Positions 10,976 through 22,500 of a stretch of DNA of 64,000 nt are shown in pieces; the first letter of the stretch is position 1, and each line of letters starts with the position of its first letter. The translations under genes were made by a program, and so were the position numbers. The notes under the pieces were generated by a model. It saw only the letters and a list, made by a program, of their open reading frames with translations. It had not been told where the DNA came from and did no database searches. The DNA comes from Selaginella moellendorffii. Taxonomy: Eukaryota; Streptophyta; Lycopodiopsida; Selaginellales; Selaginellaceae. The stretch covers positions 57,772 to 121,771 of the forward strand of contig NW_003314303.1 of assembly GCF_000143415.4 (NCBI RefSeq), read 5' to 3'.

Positions 10976-13900
10976 ATGAGTTTACATTAACAACTTTGTT
11001 CCAATAGTAGCTCAATTTGGTCCACTACCACCACAAGATATTATCTAGGTTGTGACTTCTAACACTCACTACTGCATCCTTAGTGGGTAACACCATTTCA
11101 CTTGACTGTCAAATCCCCTAGAACAACTCAAGAGAAGTTCAATAGTTAGGAGCTAGTCCTCTTCACCATTCTAGAGCTCTCAGCCTTTCACCACACACTA
11201 GTGTTTCACACTCGTTCATGGAGATGTGGTTGTCACCCTCGAACTCACACGACACCTTGAGTGGGAGGATAAGTTGACTATACTTTGAGGCATCTCTAGC
11301 CTGCTTCAAGATGCTCTTCATCCACTAGGACCAAGCTACAGCATGGTGTCTTCCAGCATAGACCAAGCTCACTACCACTTTCTTAAATGCTTCACACGGT
11401 GACTCTTTTTTTTTCTTGTTCTTGTTCTTTCTTTGTTCTTCTCTTTTTCCATTCTTTCACTTTTTTTTGTCATTTCTAGGATTTTGGCCACTATGAAGTA
11501 GTCTCTTGCTTGGATCCCAGTTCTCAGGGTTGCATTAATCTTGTTCGTCTGGGAGCCCAAAGTGTTGAGAGGGAAGTGTCTCAACAATGGATAGAACATT
11601 TTCTCATACTTTAAAATCCTGCTCAAATATTTCTCTTGTGTGAACTCCCTACCCTAGAAAATGGTGAAGAAGGGGAATATACCCCTACACCTAGCATCTC
11701 ATGCCTATAGAATATTTTGATAGTGGAATATTCTACAGAATTTTACTCAAAGCTCAAAGCTATTTTCTAAAAGGCAATCATGAGGGAATGCACTAGCTCT
11801 GTCATGTATGAGAACCCACAACCAAAGTTTTGGTGAAAACTCCAAGGTGATGCCCTATGTTGGTAACTGCTGTGAGGAGAAGAGACCAAAGAAAAGAGAA
11901 AAGAAGAAAGAGAGTGTAGATTTAGAGTCAAGGAGAAACCACATGGAAAAACTTGATGAAAGAATTAAACACTAGACCAAGAAAAGACTAAGTGGAAAAA
12001 TGAAAAATGAAAATGAAACAAAGAAAAGAAAAGAGAAAAAGAAAAACAAAGGAAAAATAGAAAATAGAAGATAAAGTTATGAAACCAAGTAGGAAAACTA
12101 CTTATCAAACTCCAATATAAAGACTTTTGACTTCTAGAAAATGCCTCAAATATAGCCTAGCTTCTCTCAAAATTCCAAGGGAATAAAGTGATGGAAGTGA
12201 ATATATTGCCTAGGAACAATAACTACAAATGTGATGGAAGACAACAGCCTAACAAATAAATGGTGGAAGATAGGCATGAGTGATTTAAATAGAGTGATAA
12301 TGGAGGGGATCTGGCTTGAAGTGGTTGGCAGCATGTGTGCTCGTCGTGGAAGAAGAAGAGGCTTGCAATCTTTGTGGGCATCTATTGGGATCATTGTGTT
12401 CTGCAGCTGTAGAAATGTAGGATTGGGTAAAATGTTGGCCCATAGTAATACTTAGTCTCCAGGTCCAACTGGCTCTCAAAAATTAGGTGTTTTGGATTTT
12501 CCCATACTTGCTGCATCAAAATAGTCTACATCATATCTTAAGTTTGGGAAGTTAGGTTTTGCTGCTTCTTGGTGTGTCTACTATATATGATTATGATGAA
12601 TATAGTGATGTAATAGGATCCCCATGGTGAGAAAAAGTGAAGAAATGTGAACCAAGCAACTATAGTGAGTGGTAAACAATGGTGTAGCAAGTAACAGAAT
12701 AAATGGATTATGATTGTGAATAATAGAAAGTGATGATAACTATAGATAGAATGAAACTATGTAAAGAAAATTTATGAATTGTGAGTGGTTGTTTCACCTT
12801 GGGAATACCATCTAAAACAAAGAAAAAAAGTGAATAAATTTGGAAAAGGAAAGTGAAAAGAAAGGAAAGAAGAAAATAAGGAAAGATCTAACAATATAAG
12901 AAGTTTGAAGAACCCTCTTTCAGTGAGAGAGCCTATGCCAAAAGGTCATAAAGAGTTATGAAGGAGGCTGGAGATGCTACAAAGTCTAGTTGTGTCACCT
13001 TGTAATATGTGATGTCGTGTAGGCCAAAAGTGAGTAGTATTGCCAATATGATGAAATCTGGAGCTCGGTTGTGTGTCACAACTTATAGAGCCTTAGAGCA
13101 TGGAAGGAAGAATCTCCAAAGTAGTGAACTCAATTGAAAGCACTCACAAGAATCCGGTGGTTAAGTGAAGTGTTAGTGGCTATAGAAAATGCCCATGATC
13201 ATTGTAGGTGATGCCACGATTAGTATCATATGGCTAGAGAGGTTTAGTGTGATGTCCCAAGGCTAGGGTAGCTTCTAAAAAGAGCTAGGCTGGTGGTGGA
13301 AAAAAAGTGCTACTTTCACCACATTTGGTGAGTAGATAATTTGCAAGCTTTTGGCTTGCATGCACCTTGTCTATTTGTTGTGTTAGAGCATTGTGGACCA
13401 TGGTGGAGGGTTGGAGATAGTCTAGAGGAAAAATCATGGCTAGAAATAATCTCTAAGTCACTATATACTCTCATCATCGCTCACAAAATAATACAGTAAA
13501 GTATATGTGATTTGAAGATTTTCTTGTAAAGGCATAGTTAGTACAACATCACAAACTTCTTGATGGATATCAACTCCAAGGGAGGAAGAGAAATCATGCT
13601 CCATAGTTACAAACTCCCTAGGCAATGTGAATGCAAATGATATTACATTAATCTCTAGTGAAGTGGTCTTATTTGGTGGCTAAGGTTGCATCTTTACCTC
13701 ATGTGATGGACCTTATGCTCCACAAGCTCAAGAGCTATTGATTGTACCCAAAAACTCATATAGATTTCGCTTCTATTGATAGAGTTACATGGAATCTCCA
13801 AGCCAAGAAGAACTAGATCTAGCACCTTGGCTGTGTGAGAATATGTTGTAAAGTTTACTCTTGTGTCCTTGCATGAGGATTGTCTCAAGAAAGTTGTGCT

Positions 13901-14149
13901 TCAAAGCCACCCCTAAAACTATGTTCTCCTTGAAGTTTAGCATTTGTGGAATCTTGAGAATCTTGCCTGGATCTTTTACCTCCTTGAGACCAAGTGAGCA
14001 CGATGATGTAGAGTGGATAGAGGAAAAGTTGAGGGACAAGGTTGTCTAGTTTGTGTGTAAAAAATTAATCATGTTGCATCGCAAAGACTGAGACTCCATC
14101 GTCGTGTTGGCAAGTGATGAGGAAGCAATGGATTAGTGTGGACAGGAGC

Positions 14150-14310
14150 TTGTGTAAGCAACCAAAGAGAATGACTTGAAAAAAAATTCATAAAAGTTCA
14201 AATATAAAGGGAAAGGGCTTATAAAAAAAAGTGTACTCCATTTTTTAATCGGTTAAAAATCTTGGGATACTTGGGGTTAAATGTCCTTGGGTTTAAATAA
14301 TACTGGGCAA
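14150..14310 (+). repeat. Dispersed LTR-like repeat, copy 2
   Basis: Homologous to the copies at 10865, 44400 and 44960, with a shared upstream part (GTTCAAATATA) and the words ATACTTGGGGTTAAATGTCC and TTTAAATAATACT. It is truncated before the end seen in the other copies. Confidence 0.6.
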
Positions 14311-14386
14311 TATAATACTGGACCTTAGCCATATCCTAGGATGCCATACCCTTTACCATTGTCACTTGGTTGTTGCATCACCCAAT

Positions 14387-14491
14387 CTATAGTTGCCCAT
14401 ACTTGAAGTCAAATACACAAGGCATTGCATCTAACCATGGCCATCCTAAGATGTTGATGAACGCACCTAGATCAAGAACCACTGTGGCATT
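14387..14491 (-). pseudogene. Retrotransposon aspartic protease relic
   Basis: The minus strand reads VVLDLGAFINILGWPWLDA followed by MPCVFDFKYGQL and a stop. This is the active-site segment of a Ty3/gypsy-type retropepsin, where D-[ST]-G-A is usual; here Leu replaces Ser/Thr, so it would be inactive. I recognised no neighbouring RT. It shows that minus-strand retroelement debris makes up at least part of 10-16 kb. Confidence 0.6.
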
Positions 14492-15639
14492 AACACTAAG
14501 AATTGAAGTCAGGGTTGAAGAAGGTTCCACTCCATAAAGAGCACATACTAGGATCTCAAGTTGCTAAAGCAATGTTAGGAATTGTTGACAAAGAGCACAG
14601 AGTGTTGTTGTGATTAAAGTTGCTATGACCTAGTTAATAAGATTGCTTGAGTGACCACTTGACATTGAAAGAGACCCTCCAAGCTGTATGCTGGTGAAGT
14701 CTGTCATACATGTAGAAAATAGAGCTCAAAATATCAGTAAGGATGCTAGTGTTGTTGCAAATGCCTATAGGAAGGGCAACTGGCAAGCAATGAGAACTAA
14801 AAGGGAAATGACTAATGAAGTTGGTGTTAGTGTAGTGTCCAACTCCTCTACTGTTGTCTATGCCTTCCTCTAAGCTTAGGTAGCCACCTTTGCTATAAAC
14901 TCCTCTACCACATAAATTGTATTCACTAGGAATTTACTGCGATCATTTGTTGGTGGTGCTTTAATGGCATGCTGATGGAGTGTTTCATGGTACTCCATGG
15001 AGGCATCTAGGGCTATGTTGTCCGTGAATGGTTGGAGCTAAACTCTCTGCTCACGTGGCATCTATCTTTATGGACATAGCTTCAAATATAGCTGTCAACA
15101 ACGAGTTGTGCTATGTGATTGGACCTTGCACTCCTCACATAAATGGGGTTGTTATTGAGGGTGGAATAAGTTTAGAAGTAACCCCAAGCAAAAATAAACT
15201 GCTTGTGAGGGTAAAATACTTGCAACATGCTTTAGGACACACAAGAAAATGCCTAGAAATGCCTCAACACTTGCTCTACTCAAGAAGTTGTGGAAGTGAC
15301 TTCCTCTTGACTAAATATCACTCAAAAAAATAAGAAATGAACAAAAATGCAAAGAGTACTCACTTATAAACACTCTTTTGATCTTTGAGACAAAGTTTAT
15401 AACAAAAAACTTATGGAAAAATCAAACAAAAATAAGATCCTTCCTTACAACCCAAACAAGAAAGCACCTTGGCACAAAATATTCTTAAACTTGCAACCTA
15501 GATCATGAAAATTGATGAGAATAGATGTAAATGAAGTCCAAGACCATGCAGAAACTTTTTCTAAAAGTAACTTTATAAAAAACTCAAAAACATTCACTTA
15601 ATTTTCTCAATCGTAGTGCCTTAGTGCCTTGCTTAGCAC
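14492..15639. other. Unassigned AT-rich stretch
   Basis: Contains short ORFs (14688-14873 and 15028-15333, plus) with no motif I recognise. Probably repeat-derived like its surroundings. Confidence 0.4.
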
Positions 15640-16070
15640 TCTAGTGCAATCTTGACTCGGTGCCTCCTCTTAGTGCCTTTGCCAACACCTTAGGCAACTC
15701 TCTCACACTAGTGCCTCACTCAGCGCTCCAAGCCCTCGCACCTCTACCCTACAGGGTGCCCAATGCTCACGTCTGCTTGGTGCCTCATGCCAACCCTCTC
15801 TCAGCACCTTAGAGCCATACTCAGCGCCCTAGCACCTTGCTCATTGCCTCTGATCGCAGTCTCTGCTTGCCCAGCCCTCTCTTAGTGCGCCTCTCTGCTC
15901 GTGCCTCACACCACTCTCTTAGCACCTTAGGGCCGCTCTCTCACGCCCTAGCACATCACTTAGCACTCTAGTACCACTCAGTGCCTCAAACCAGCCCTCT
16001 CTCAGCACCTCTGCCAGCACCTTTGGGCTGGTCTCTGCTCGATTGCGCCCTAGCACCTTAGTGCCATTAT
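15640..16070. repeat. Degenerate GC-rich minisatellite-like tract
   Basis: About 430 bp built from shuffled short words such as AGTGCCT, CAGCACCTTA, GCACTCTAG and CTCTCTCAG in no strict period. It is far richer in C than the flanks, and the change at both ends is abrupt. Confidence 0.6.
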
Positions 16071-17126
16071 CTTTAAATACTTACTTCAAGATAAAAACAT
16101 TAAACATCTCAAAGCATAAAACTCCTAAAATAACACTCTTGGGCTTGGGAGAAAGCTTTCCATCTTCTCTATAGCTCTATGTAGAAAAATATTGAAAATT
16201 TTCTCCCAAGAAAGAGCAAGAAGTTTAGAAACTTTTCCCCACACTCAAAATAAACAAGAAAAACTGCTCCAAATCACTTCAAATTGATTCAAATCTCATA
16301 TGCAAACCCTTCAAAGAAAGCTTGTGAATAAATCTATCAAAAGAGCCTAAAAACAATTGAAATGGTGGTGTATCTTGCTCGTGCTAAACTTCCATGTGCG
16401 CCATGAGGAAATAGAAGTTGCTAAACCTTAATCCTGATATGCACAATTCCTTCCACTACCTTTTTTCACCATCCACCCCTTTCTCTCATCCAAATTTTGG
16501 ACACACATCTCCCTCAACTTTCCATTGTAAGCTTGGGCGACTTAAGGAACTTTCCAGAAGCTCAAGAACCTATGAGGCTGTGATCCAGATGAATGCTTCT
16601 TCTTTTAGCTTTAGATTCCATCTCTTCTCTATGTTTCTCTTTCCACTTATCACTTTTTCATAACTTTTACCTCATTTCTTTGGTTTTCTCTCTTTTTTCT
16701 TTCTGGACTTAGATTCAGTTTACACTCATAGTTTCCCCCATGTTGTTTTCCATGTGACTCCAAACTCTATCCATTTTCTTTGTTTTTTTTTTTTTTTGGT
16801 TTATCTAGTTTCTATAGTTCCTTGACAGGGGCATCACATTAGACTTCTGAAGGTTGAGAGGTTCTTTTTGTGTGACAAGCATGCTTGATCCACTATGGTT
16901 GCATGTTGGGATGTGAGCCACATTTATGAGCCATTAGCCATATGAGAGAGAGTGAGAGATCTAGAGAATATTTTGATTCCTGGGCATATTGTATAAAACC
17001 CCCGTGATAGCAGGTCACCTAGGGGGAGGGGGGCGGGGCAAAAGAGATGGAGTTTTGGAGATGTGTCTAGAGTATGAGTGAAGTACTAACTGTCTAAGCA
17101 TAATTGGGGATCCCCCACTCCCCAAC
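16071..17126. other. AT-rich spacer, no gene seen
   Basis: A short ORF at 16418-16663 has no recognised motif. 16680-16800 is T-rich. A G-rich tract at about 17021-17037 could be an old polypurine tract, but its element is not identifiable. Confidence 0.4.
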
Positions 17127-17178
17127 AATGTGGTTAATTCACTAAAGTAGCATGGGAGATTTAGTCACTTATAATTTC
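17127..17178 (+). repeat. Relic of the LARD-type LTR end
   Basis: TGTGGTTAA..CACTAAAGTAG..ATTTAGTC.CTTATAATTT lines up with the last 45 bases of the young LTR ending at 25437, including the first bases after the LTR. Differences are mostly G/C to A/T. Confidence 0.55.
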
Positions 17179-17179
17179 A

Positions 17180-17520
17180 ATCCTTACTGCCACAACAGTA
17201 ATAAATTGGTATTGTTAGTTTCCTTTGTCAATCCCTTTTGTTCAAATGTAGTAAATTGAGTTTAGGATAGTGGTAGAAGCATAATCAACTTTGAGACATT
17301 AGTTTTTTTCTGTCTAACTTGGGTTTAAACCTAAGCTTTATGTTATGTTATTGTGTTATGCCATTGGTATATTAAAATTGTGCCAAACTTTATCTAATAT
17401 TATTTGCATGAAAAGGCTGAATATATAGAGATAGTATTTATAGGGGAATTGAGTGTGTACTATTCCCTCATTTCGTAGCACAATAGGTTTGGAATTCAAT
17501 TCCAACTTCAAGTTATATTA
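17180..17520 (+). repeat. Strongly AT-shifted relic of the 3078/5481-type LTR
   Basis: Collinear with two blocks of the nested-element LTR: TTACTGCCA..GTTCAAATGTAGTAAA, then GAGACATTAGTTT, GGGTTTAAACCTAAGCTTTA, GTGTTATGCCATTGGTAT, and CGTAGCACAATAGGTTTGGA. Most differences are C to T or G to A, as expected for long-methylated, deaminated DNA. The middle of the LTR (with the G-run) is missing. Confidence 0.7.
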
Positions 17521-18619
17521 AAAGAAGAATAAAAATAATAAATGTTTTCAAACTCACTAGAAAATGATTATATTCTCAAATTATTTAGCTATATAGTGGT
17601 CTTGTATAACCCAATATCTAAGCCATTACTAAGCTAGATGGAATTTAGCCATTTGATAAAATTTCCACAAAAATTATCTATCTGTCATATAATTACTTAG
17701 ATAAAAATATTAGAGTCTTCAAACTATCATAATGCTTAAGTTGGTGGTAAACCTTTCTTCTCCTTAAAATGATTCACTATGCTTCAAATTTAATGGAAAA
17801 TATTTATTTGATTACTCTTGTGAAGTCATCAAACTCCGAGCTTTACAATGTATGTGTAGATTCTAAGTAGCAATTAGAATTTTTTCTATTTTTAAAATAA
17901 AAATGTTGATTAGTATTATTTTTAAAACTTAAATCTAAATATAAGACCAAACATATTTGCTGTGAAGTAATATAATATAATTGTTTTTCTTGAACTTATT
18001 TTTCTTTTTGTTTCTAAGACATTGCTGCTATCATGCTTAGAGAAGAAGATCTATAAAATCCCTATATTCTAGCCAAGTTATTGGTAAGTAGTAGTTTAGC
18101 TTAAAACTTCTTACTATCTTTTTCTCTTTTGCACACATGGTCACTAAGATAGACATTTTAACAATACTAGAGGGAAAATATGAATAATATTATGGAAGTA
18201 ACTACAAATTTCATGAACAAAACTAGCATTTTAGCTGTGCATTGTGGCTAGAATATTGATCAATCAAGCACAAACTTTCTTTGTTACCATCATTATCTTT
18301 GGGAGTTCTAATTAATCTACATCATAAACATGAATTCAGCTCTTTTGCAGTAGTTTCAGAATTATTAGTTGAGCAGTATTGGCCATAACACTCAACTTAT
18401 CACTTGTCCATAGCTTGTAGCCATCTCTTGATCCACATGTATTACTGGCTTAATAGGATTATCTATCTTGATTATAGCCTATTTGATCCCAAGTGACTTT
18501 GGAAGCAAAAGAATGCTTATAAGATTTAGAATTGATCCATTCTAAATTTATAAAGGCATGTAATGTATGTGCATTTATTGTTCCTTAAAAAAGTTGTCTC
18601 TAAATGTTATGAACTAGCC
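17521..18619. other. AT-rich DNA, nothing recognised
   Basis: No ORF, no RNA gene and no repeat that I could match elsewhere in the window. Confidence 0.4.
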
Positions 18620-18712
18620 CAAAAAGTGAGGATGTGATACAGATGAGCATTTGACTTAGCAAACTACCTAATGTAGTTGTAGTAAACAACTATGGTTAGG
18701 ATGGTGTGGAGC
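18620..18712 (+). repeat. Relic of the LARD internal region
   Basis: GAGGATGTGATACAGATGAG followed by CATTTGACTTAGCAAA and GTAGTAAACAACTA matches 25678-25758 just downstream of the LARD primer site. It shows that an older copy of that element once lay here. Confidence 0.65.
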
Positions 18713-18865
18713 GATGGTAAGCACCAAGTATGAAGCTCCATCGCCATAGTAAGCACGGGAGCACTTATTAGTGATGCTTAATCGTGATAGAGCTTACTAC
18801 GCTTTGCTACCGCCGCCACCCGAGTACTGCTACGCACCACCAGCATACCCTTCTCCAGCACTACA

Positions 18866-19171
18866 ATGTGTTTTCAAGTATTATTGAAATTGGAGACAGA
18901 TTGCCCAAAATATCCATATATTCTTGATGAGAATAATAGGTGGAAAAGTTACAGCAAAATATTGGGAACACATGTTAAACTTCACTACTTGTGTGAATGG
19001 CCTCAAGGAACTTTTAAAGGTCATCAAGTGAAAAGTTCTGTAGGTGTTGAATTGGATCTCCCACCAAACTGGCTCAAGAAAGTTACTCCAGTACTTAAAC
19101 ATACATTGATCCTATTATTTATTGGGGCTAAAGTTGGAGCACTTACAACAAAGAAATTAGTTACCTTATAA
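18866..19171 (+). CDS. Hypothetical protein fragment, 101 codons
   Basis: I do not recognise this family with confidence. The ORF has a protein-like composition with a Cys/His/Trp-containing core (KLHYLCEWPQGTFKGHQ) followed by a hydrophobic segment with the pattern LPPNWLKKVTPVLKHTLILL. The layout (a CEHP-like motif, then a W-L..-P-x-L helix) vaguely recalls C-terminal regions of large plant and protist NTPase or LRR proteins, but this is a weak impression. No start context or promoter is evident, so it may be an exon or broken fragment of a longer gene. The lectin ORF lies on the opposite strand 0.6 kb away. Surrounding DNA is transposon-rich. Confidence 0.3.
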   Translation: MCFQVLLKLETDCPKYPYILDENNRWKSYSKILGTHVKLHYLCEWPQGTFKGHQVKSSVGVELDLPPNWLKKVTPVLKHTLILLFIGAKVGALTTKKLVTL

Positions 19172-19736
19172 AAGATATTGTTTGTTTCATTGTTTGTTTC
19201 ACCTTATAAAAGACATTTTTTAGAACTTTTGTAGGTCTTTTTTTACAAAGTTTATCAAGGTAACTAAATAAAATCTTTGTTTATAGTTTTGCTGAATGGA
19301 GTGCATACACTTTCTTCCATGGGAGCAACTGAGTGCCACCAGTAGACATGGCTTCCATTCTTGTTAGACTCAATAGACCTAAGGTGGTAACAATAGCTAT
19401 AATTTGGTTGACATCCCACAAAATGCAATGACGTTACTGATGTTCACTTGAATGGATAAAAGAAGAGTTTTTGAGATTCAAGATTTAACTAATCTAGCAA
19501 TAGTGATTGCATTTGATATTGCAAAATTATTCTGTTGTTTCTTTCTAAAAAAAAAAACATTAACTTTAAAATCTGGCTAACTTCCTTCTAACCTACCACA
19601 TCACTTTGCAATATGAATAAAACCAAACTTCCACTCACTCTGAAAAACAAGAAATACTTCCAAAATATGATAAGATAACAACTAATGTTTATAATAGTTA
19701 AAATCTAATTATAAATAAAAGTACATTATCTTTACA
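19172..19736. other. AT-rich spacer
   Basis: Nothing recognised between the fragment at 18866-19171 and the stop codon of the lectin ORF. Confidence 0.4.
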
Positions 19737-20606
19737 TCAAACTTTTGTACATGAAGGATGGTTAGATGTGTTTAATGCCCATAAAATGTTATTTGGAAAT
19801 TTAGTCAAATAAATTACTAAGTTACAATCATTTTGAATTGTAAAAAGTATAGATAATATACATAATGGTTTATGTGAACAATATTTATTACTAGCCCATA
19901 TTATTACTTTCTGAGAATAAAAAACAAGATTTCCATCATTTTGTAACATAAGTTTACAATCCGTAGCATCATTTATAGATGGCTTAACTTCCCAAATCTT
20001 TTTGAGCGATGAATATAGAACTATATGACAGTTTGATTCTATTAGTAAAACATTCTTTTTATTAGGAGAAGTTAAAAATTGACCTTCATAAAGTACTGAG
20101 GGATTTATAAGTGTACTTGATAATAAATGACAATAATGAATATCATCAATCTTATTCAACTGGTTTATTGAAAACCATTCTTCCCACTCTTGTATTAATT
20201 TATATTCAATAAAATAATTGAAGCTTTCATTTTGAAAATAATCTGAATTTTTTTCTAATATGTCATTACGATTTTGATTTATAAGATTCTGAAATCCTGC
20301 AATTAAAGCTCTCCCAAAAATATTATCTGAAGTACTTTCTATAGAGCATTGATTCTTTCTCTTAAGCTCAAGACTAAGTAGTCCTTTTGATACTTCAATA
20401 ATCTCTCCATCCCCATAATTAGCTGAATATGGATCATTTTTATTTATTTTGCTAATTAAATTAGAAAATGCTCCTAGTATTTTTGCTATATCATATGGTT
20501 TTAAAAAACTAAGCCTTCCAAATTTAGGCCTATACAATGGGGCTATTGATCTTGTTACAAATATACAAAATAAGAAAATACATAGTTTTAATTTAATTAA
20601 ATACAT
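19737..20606 (-). CDS. Secreted protein with C-terminal bulb-type (GNA-like) lectin domain
   Basis: Uninterrupted 289-codon ORF in very AT-rich DNA. Residues 1-22 form a signal peptide (MYLIKLKLCIFLFCIFVTRS, hydrophobic core, then A), which points to secretion. Residues about 23-170 have no domain I recognise. Residues about 172-280 are a B-type mannose-binding lectin domain with three QxDxNxVxY-type sites: a degraded one (ESNCHIVLY, 190-198) and two good ones (QNDGNLVFY, 222-230; QNDCNLVIY, 258-266). The family binds mannose, often in defence or cell-surface recognition; specificity here is not determined. The first ATG was chosen because the signal peptide follows directly. An intact ORF among decayed repeats suggests selection, but it is intronless and could be a recent pseudogene. 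Confidence 0.6.
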   Translation of the reverse strand: MYLIKLKLCIFLFCIFVTRSIAPLYRPKFGRLSFLKPYDIAKILGAFSNLISKINKNDPYSANYGDGEIIEVSKGLLSLELKRKNQCSIESTSDNIFGRALIAGFQNLINQNRNDILEKNSDYFQNESFNYFIEYKLIQEWEEWFSINQLNKIDDIHYCHLLSSTLINPSVLYEGQFLTSPNKKNVLLIESNCHIVLYSSLKKIWEVKPSINDATDCKLMLQNDGNLVFYSQKVIIWASNKYCSHKPLCILSILFTIQNDCNLVIYLTKFPNNILWALNTSNHPSCTKV

Positions 20607-21124
20607 TATTTATTTATAATTATCAATTTAAAGATGCTAATGAACAACTGTCCTACCTTTACTATATCTTTAGTAGTTGAATACACTTATATTAGTATTA
20701 AATATGAACTATAAAATAGGTAATAACATGTAATTGAACCATTATATTCATCATTTTCATACAAGGATTTCCATATATTTTTATTTATATAAGTAACATT
20801 TAAAAAAGAAATTTGAATAACTATACCACAAGAAAATAAAATGATACTAAAACATATTAAACTTTTCTTTAAATAGATAACTTTAATTATTATAAAAATA
20901 AAAAATTTCTATAAATGTTTTAAAAATACTATTATATTAAAATTTTAATTAATTTCTTTTAAATTATATCATATTTAAAATTAAAAACCTCAAGGAATAA
21001 TTTTTATTTTATATATTATATTGTTAACAATAGGAGGAATCATTGTCACTTAAAGGATATTTTTACAGTTTTATAGTATTTATATTATTATTAATTAAAG
21101 TATTTGAGGAAGCCTTTTTCTATC
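20607..21124. other. Very AT-rich upstream flank of the lectin ORF
   Basis: No ORF. It probably contains the lectin promoter, but AT content is too high to pick a TATA box. Confidence 0.4.
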
Positions 21125-21533
21125 TGTACTCATGTTATCACCCTACTTGTAAAATAATATAAACAAACAAAGACACAAAAGTAAAAGGAGAGAAGAAGAA
21201 GAGAAATGAGAAGATTGAGAATAGAATAAAACTCAACCTCAAGCCCCAAAGGTATGAGTAAAGATAAGTATATATCACTTTCTCAACTCTACTTTGCACA
21301 AACAATTATAAGTGGGAGAATAGATGGTTAATTCAATGTAAATATATACAACAGTGAATGGGGGTTTTTTTTTAGTATATTTAAATATTATTTATATATT
21401 ACATGATTTTATAACTAATCCTAACTATTTCTCATCTAGGTCGTGTTTTTCTTCTTTGGATGCCTAACATTAAAGTTTCTTCTTTTGTTCTACTTGGGAA
21501 GATATATAAGATAAAACATTTACATTTTTATCA
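21125..21533 (-). repeat. 3' LTR of the minus-strand element
   Basis: 409 bp, clearly homologous to 34960-35379 (for example AGAATAGAATAAAACTCA and GATAAAACATTTAC shared), diverged by many substitutions and small indels. Confidence 0.75.
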
Positions 21534-22139
21534 TTCCCCCATGACAAAGCTACTGTCTATCCTCAGACAGTCAGATTCTCCAAATCCTACTCTAGGTTGT
21601 TGAGCTTGGTTTTCATAGTGATAAACTCAACACTTTGGTGTAGATCATCAAGTTCTTAATGCATGATCTGATTCTCTTGGTCGATGCACTAGTCCTGGTA
21701 GGTAATACACTTTACATCAGTGGAAGTTAGGATTGTGCTTTTGAGCTCTTGGATTATATGGCACTAATGATTCTACTCACTTATGACTCCATTCACTTTC
21801 TTGGTGATTGTCTTGAGGTAGCTCAAGACTTACATGTGGTACTTTGTAATTTCCTCGTCTTTTACTGGTTGCATTGGCTCCTCAATTGGCTACTTGCCTC
21901 CCTTGATGTGTTGAGGGAGCTCCTCCATGAAACTTCGGATTGCTGGCTCACTAGGTTGACTTGCAGACTTGTGCATGAAGGCGTGCCTAGCTTTGACCTT
22001 ATAGTGCTCCTACAACGTCTATTACTGCTATGGCTGCTTCATCTTGCTAGACTTGTCAACCGAGGGTGTGTCATTGTCAAATGCATAGATGGATGATGCA
22101 GATGTCAGATGCATTGTCATCGCATTGTCAAATGCATAG
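21534..22139 (-). other. 3' part of the minus-strand element, coiled-coil-like relic
   Basis: In minus-strand frames it gives heptad-like stretches rich in L, E, D, N, Q and K (for example ENQIMH, ELDDLHQSVEFITM and KTKLNNLE), broken by stops. I cannot assign it to a pol domain. Confidence 0.35.
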
Positions 22140-22500
22140 GTGATTCTCCTGTAGTGATATGGATTAGGTAATTAGTCTGTTCATAAAATTTTTTAGGTCT
22201 ATATACTATTTCAAGATTATATTCTTGGTAAAAACCATTTAGTTACTTAAGCAGATATGCACTGTATGGTATAAATTACACTTAAGGCTTCTTTTTCAGT
22301 CATTGTGGAGTTATACTCAATAGGATTTAAGCATTTGTTGGCATAATAAATAGAATGATCTTTTTGATCCCCTTATGTATGGGATAATATTGCACTTGTG
22401 GCAACCAAAAATATCCATCTGTAGGTGAAATTCTTTTGTTTAGTCAAGCTTAACAAGTATAGGTGCCTCTTTAAGGCATTGTTTAAGCATTAAAAATGCT
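22140..22500 (-). pseudogene. RNase H relic
   Basis: Minus-strand fragments PFIWNESCQEAFLMLKQCL and ASKCLNPIEYNSTMTEKEAL match the RT-RNase H connection and the conserved Y-A-S-..L..TEKE segment of Ty3/gypsy RNase H. Stops and frameshifts are present. Confidence 0.7.

Larger units (their letters stand above)
10034..14386. other. Decayed repeat-derived DNA, no intact gene
   Basis: I see no ORF with recognisable homology. The longest open stretch (10499-10939, 146 codons, plus) has no motif I know. 11,400-11,480 is T/C-rich and 11,870-12,080 and 12,800-12,900 are A/G-rich, which suggests degenerate low-complexity expansion. Two relics of a dispersed repeat lie in this interval (10865-10975 and 14150-14310). 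Confidence 0.5.
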
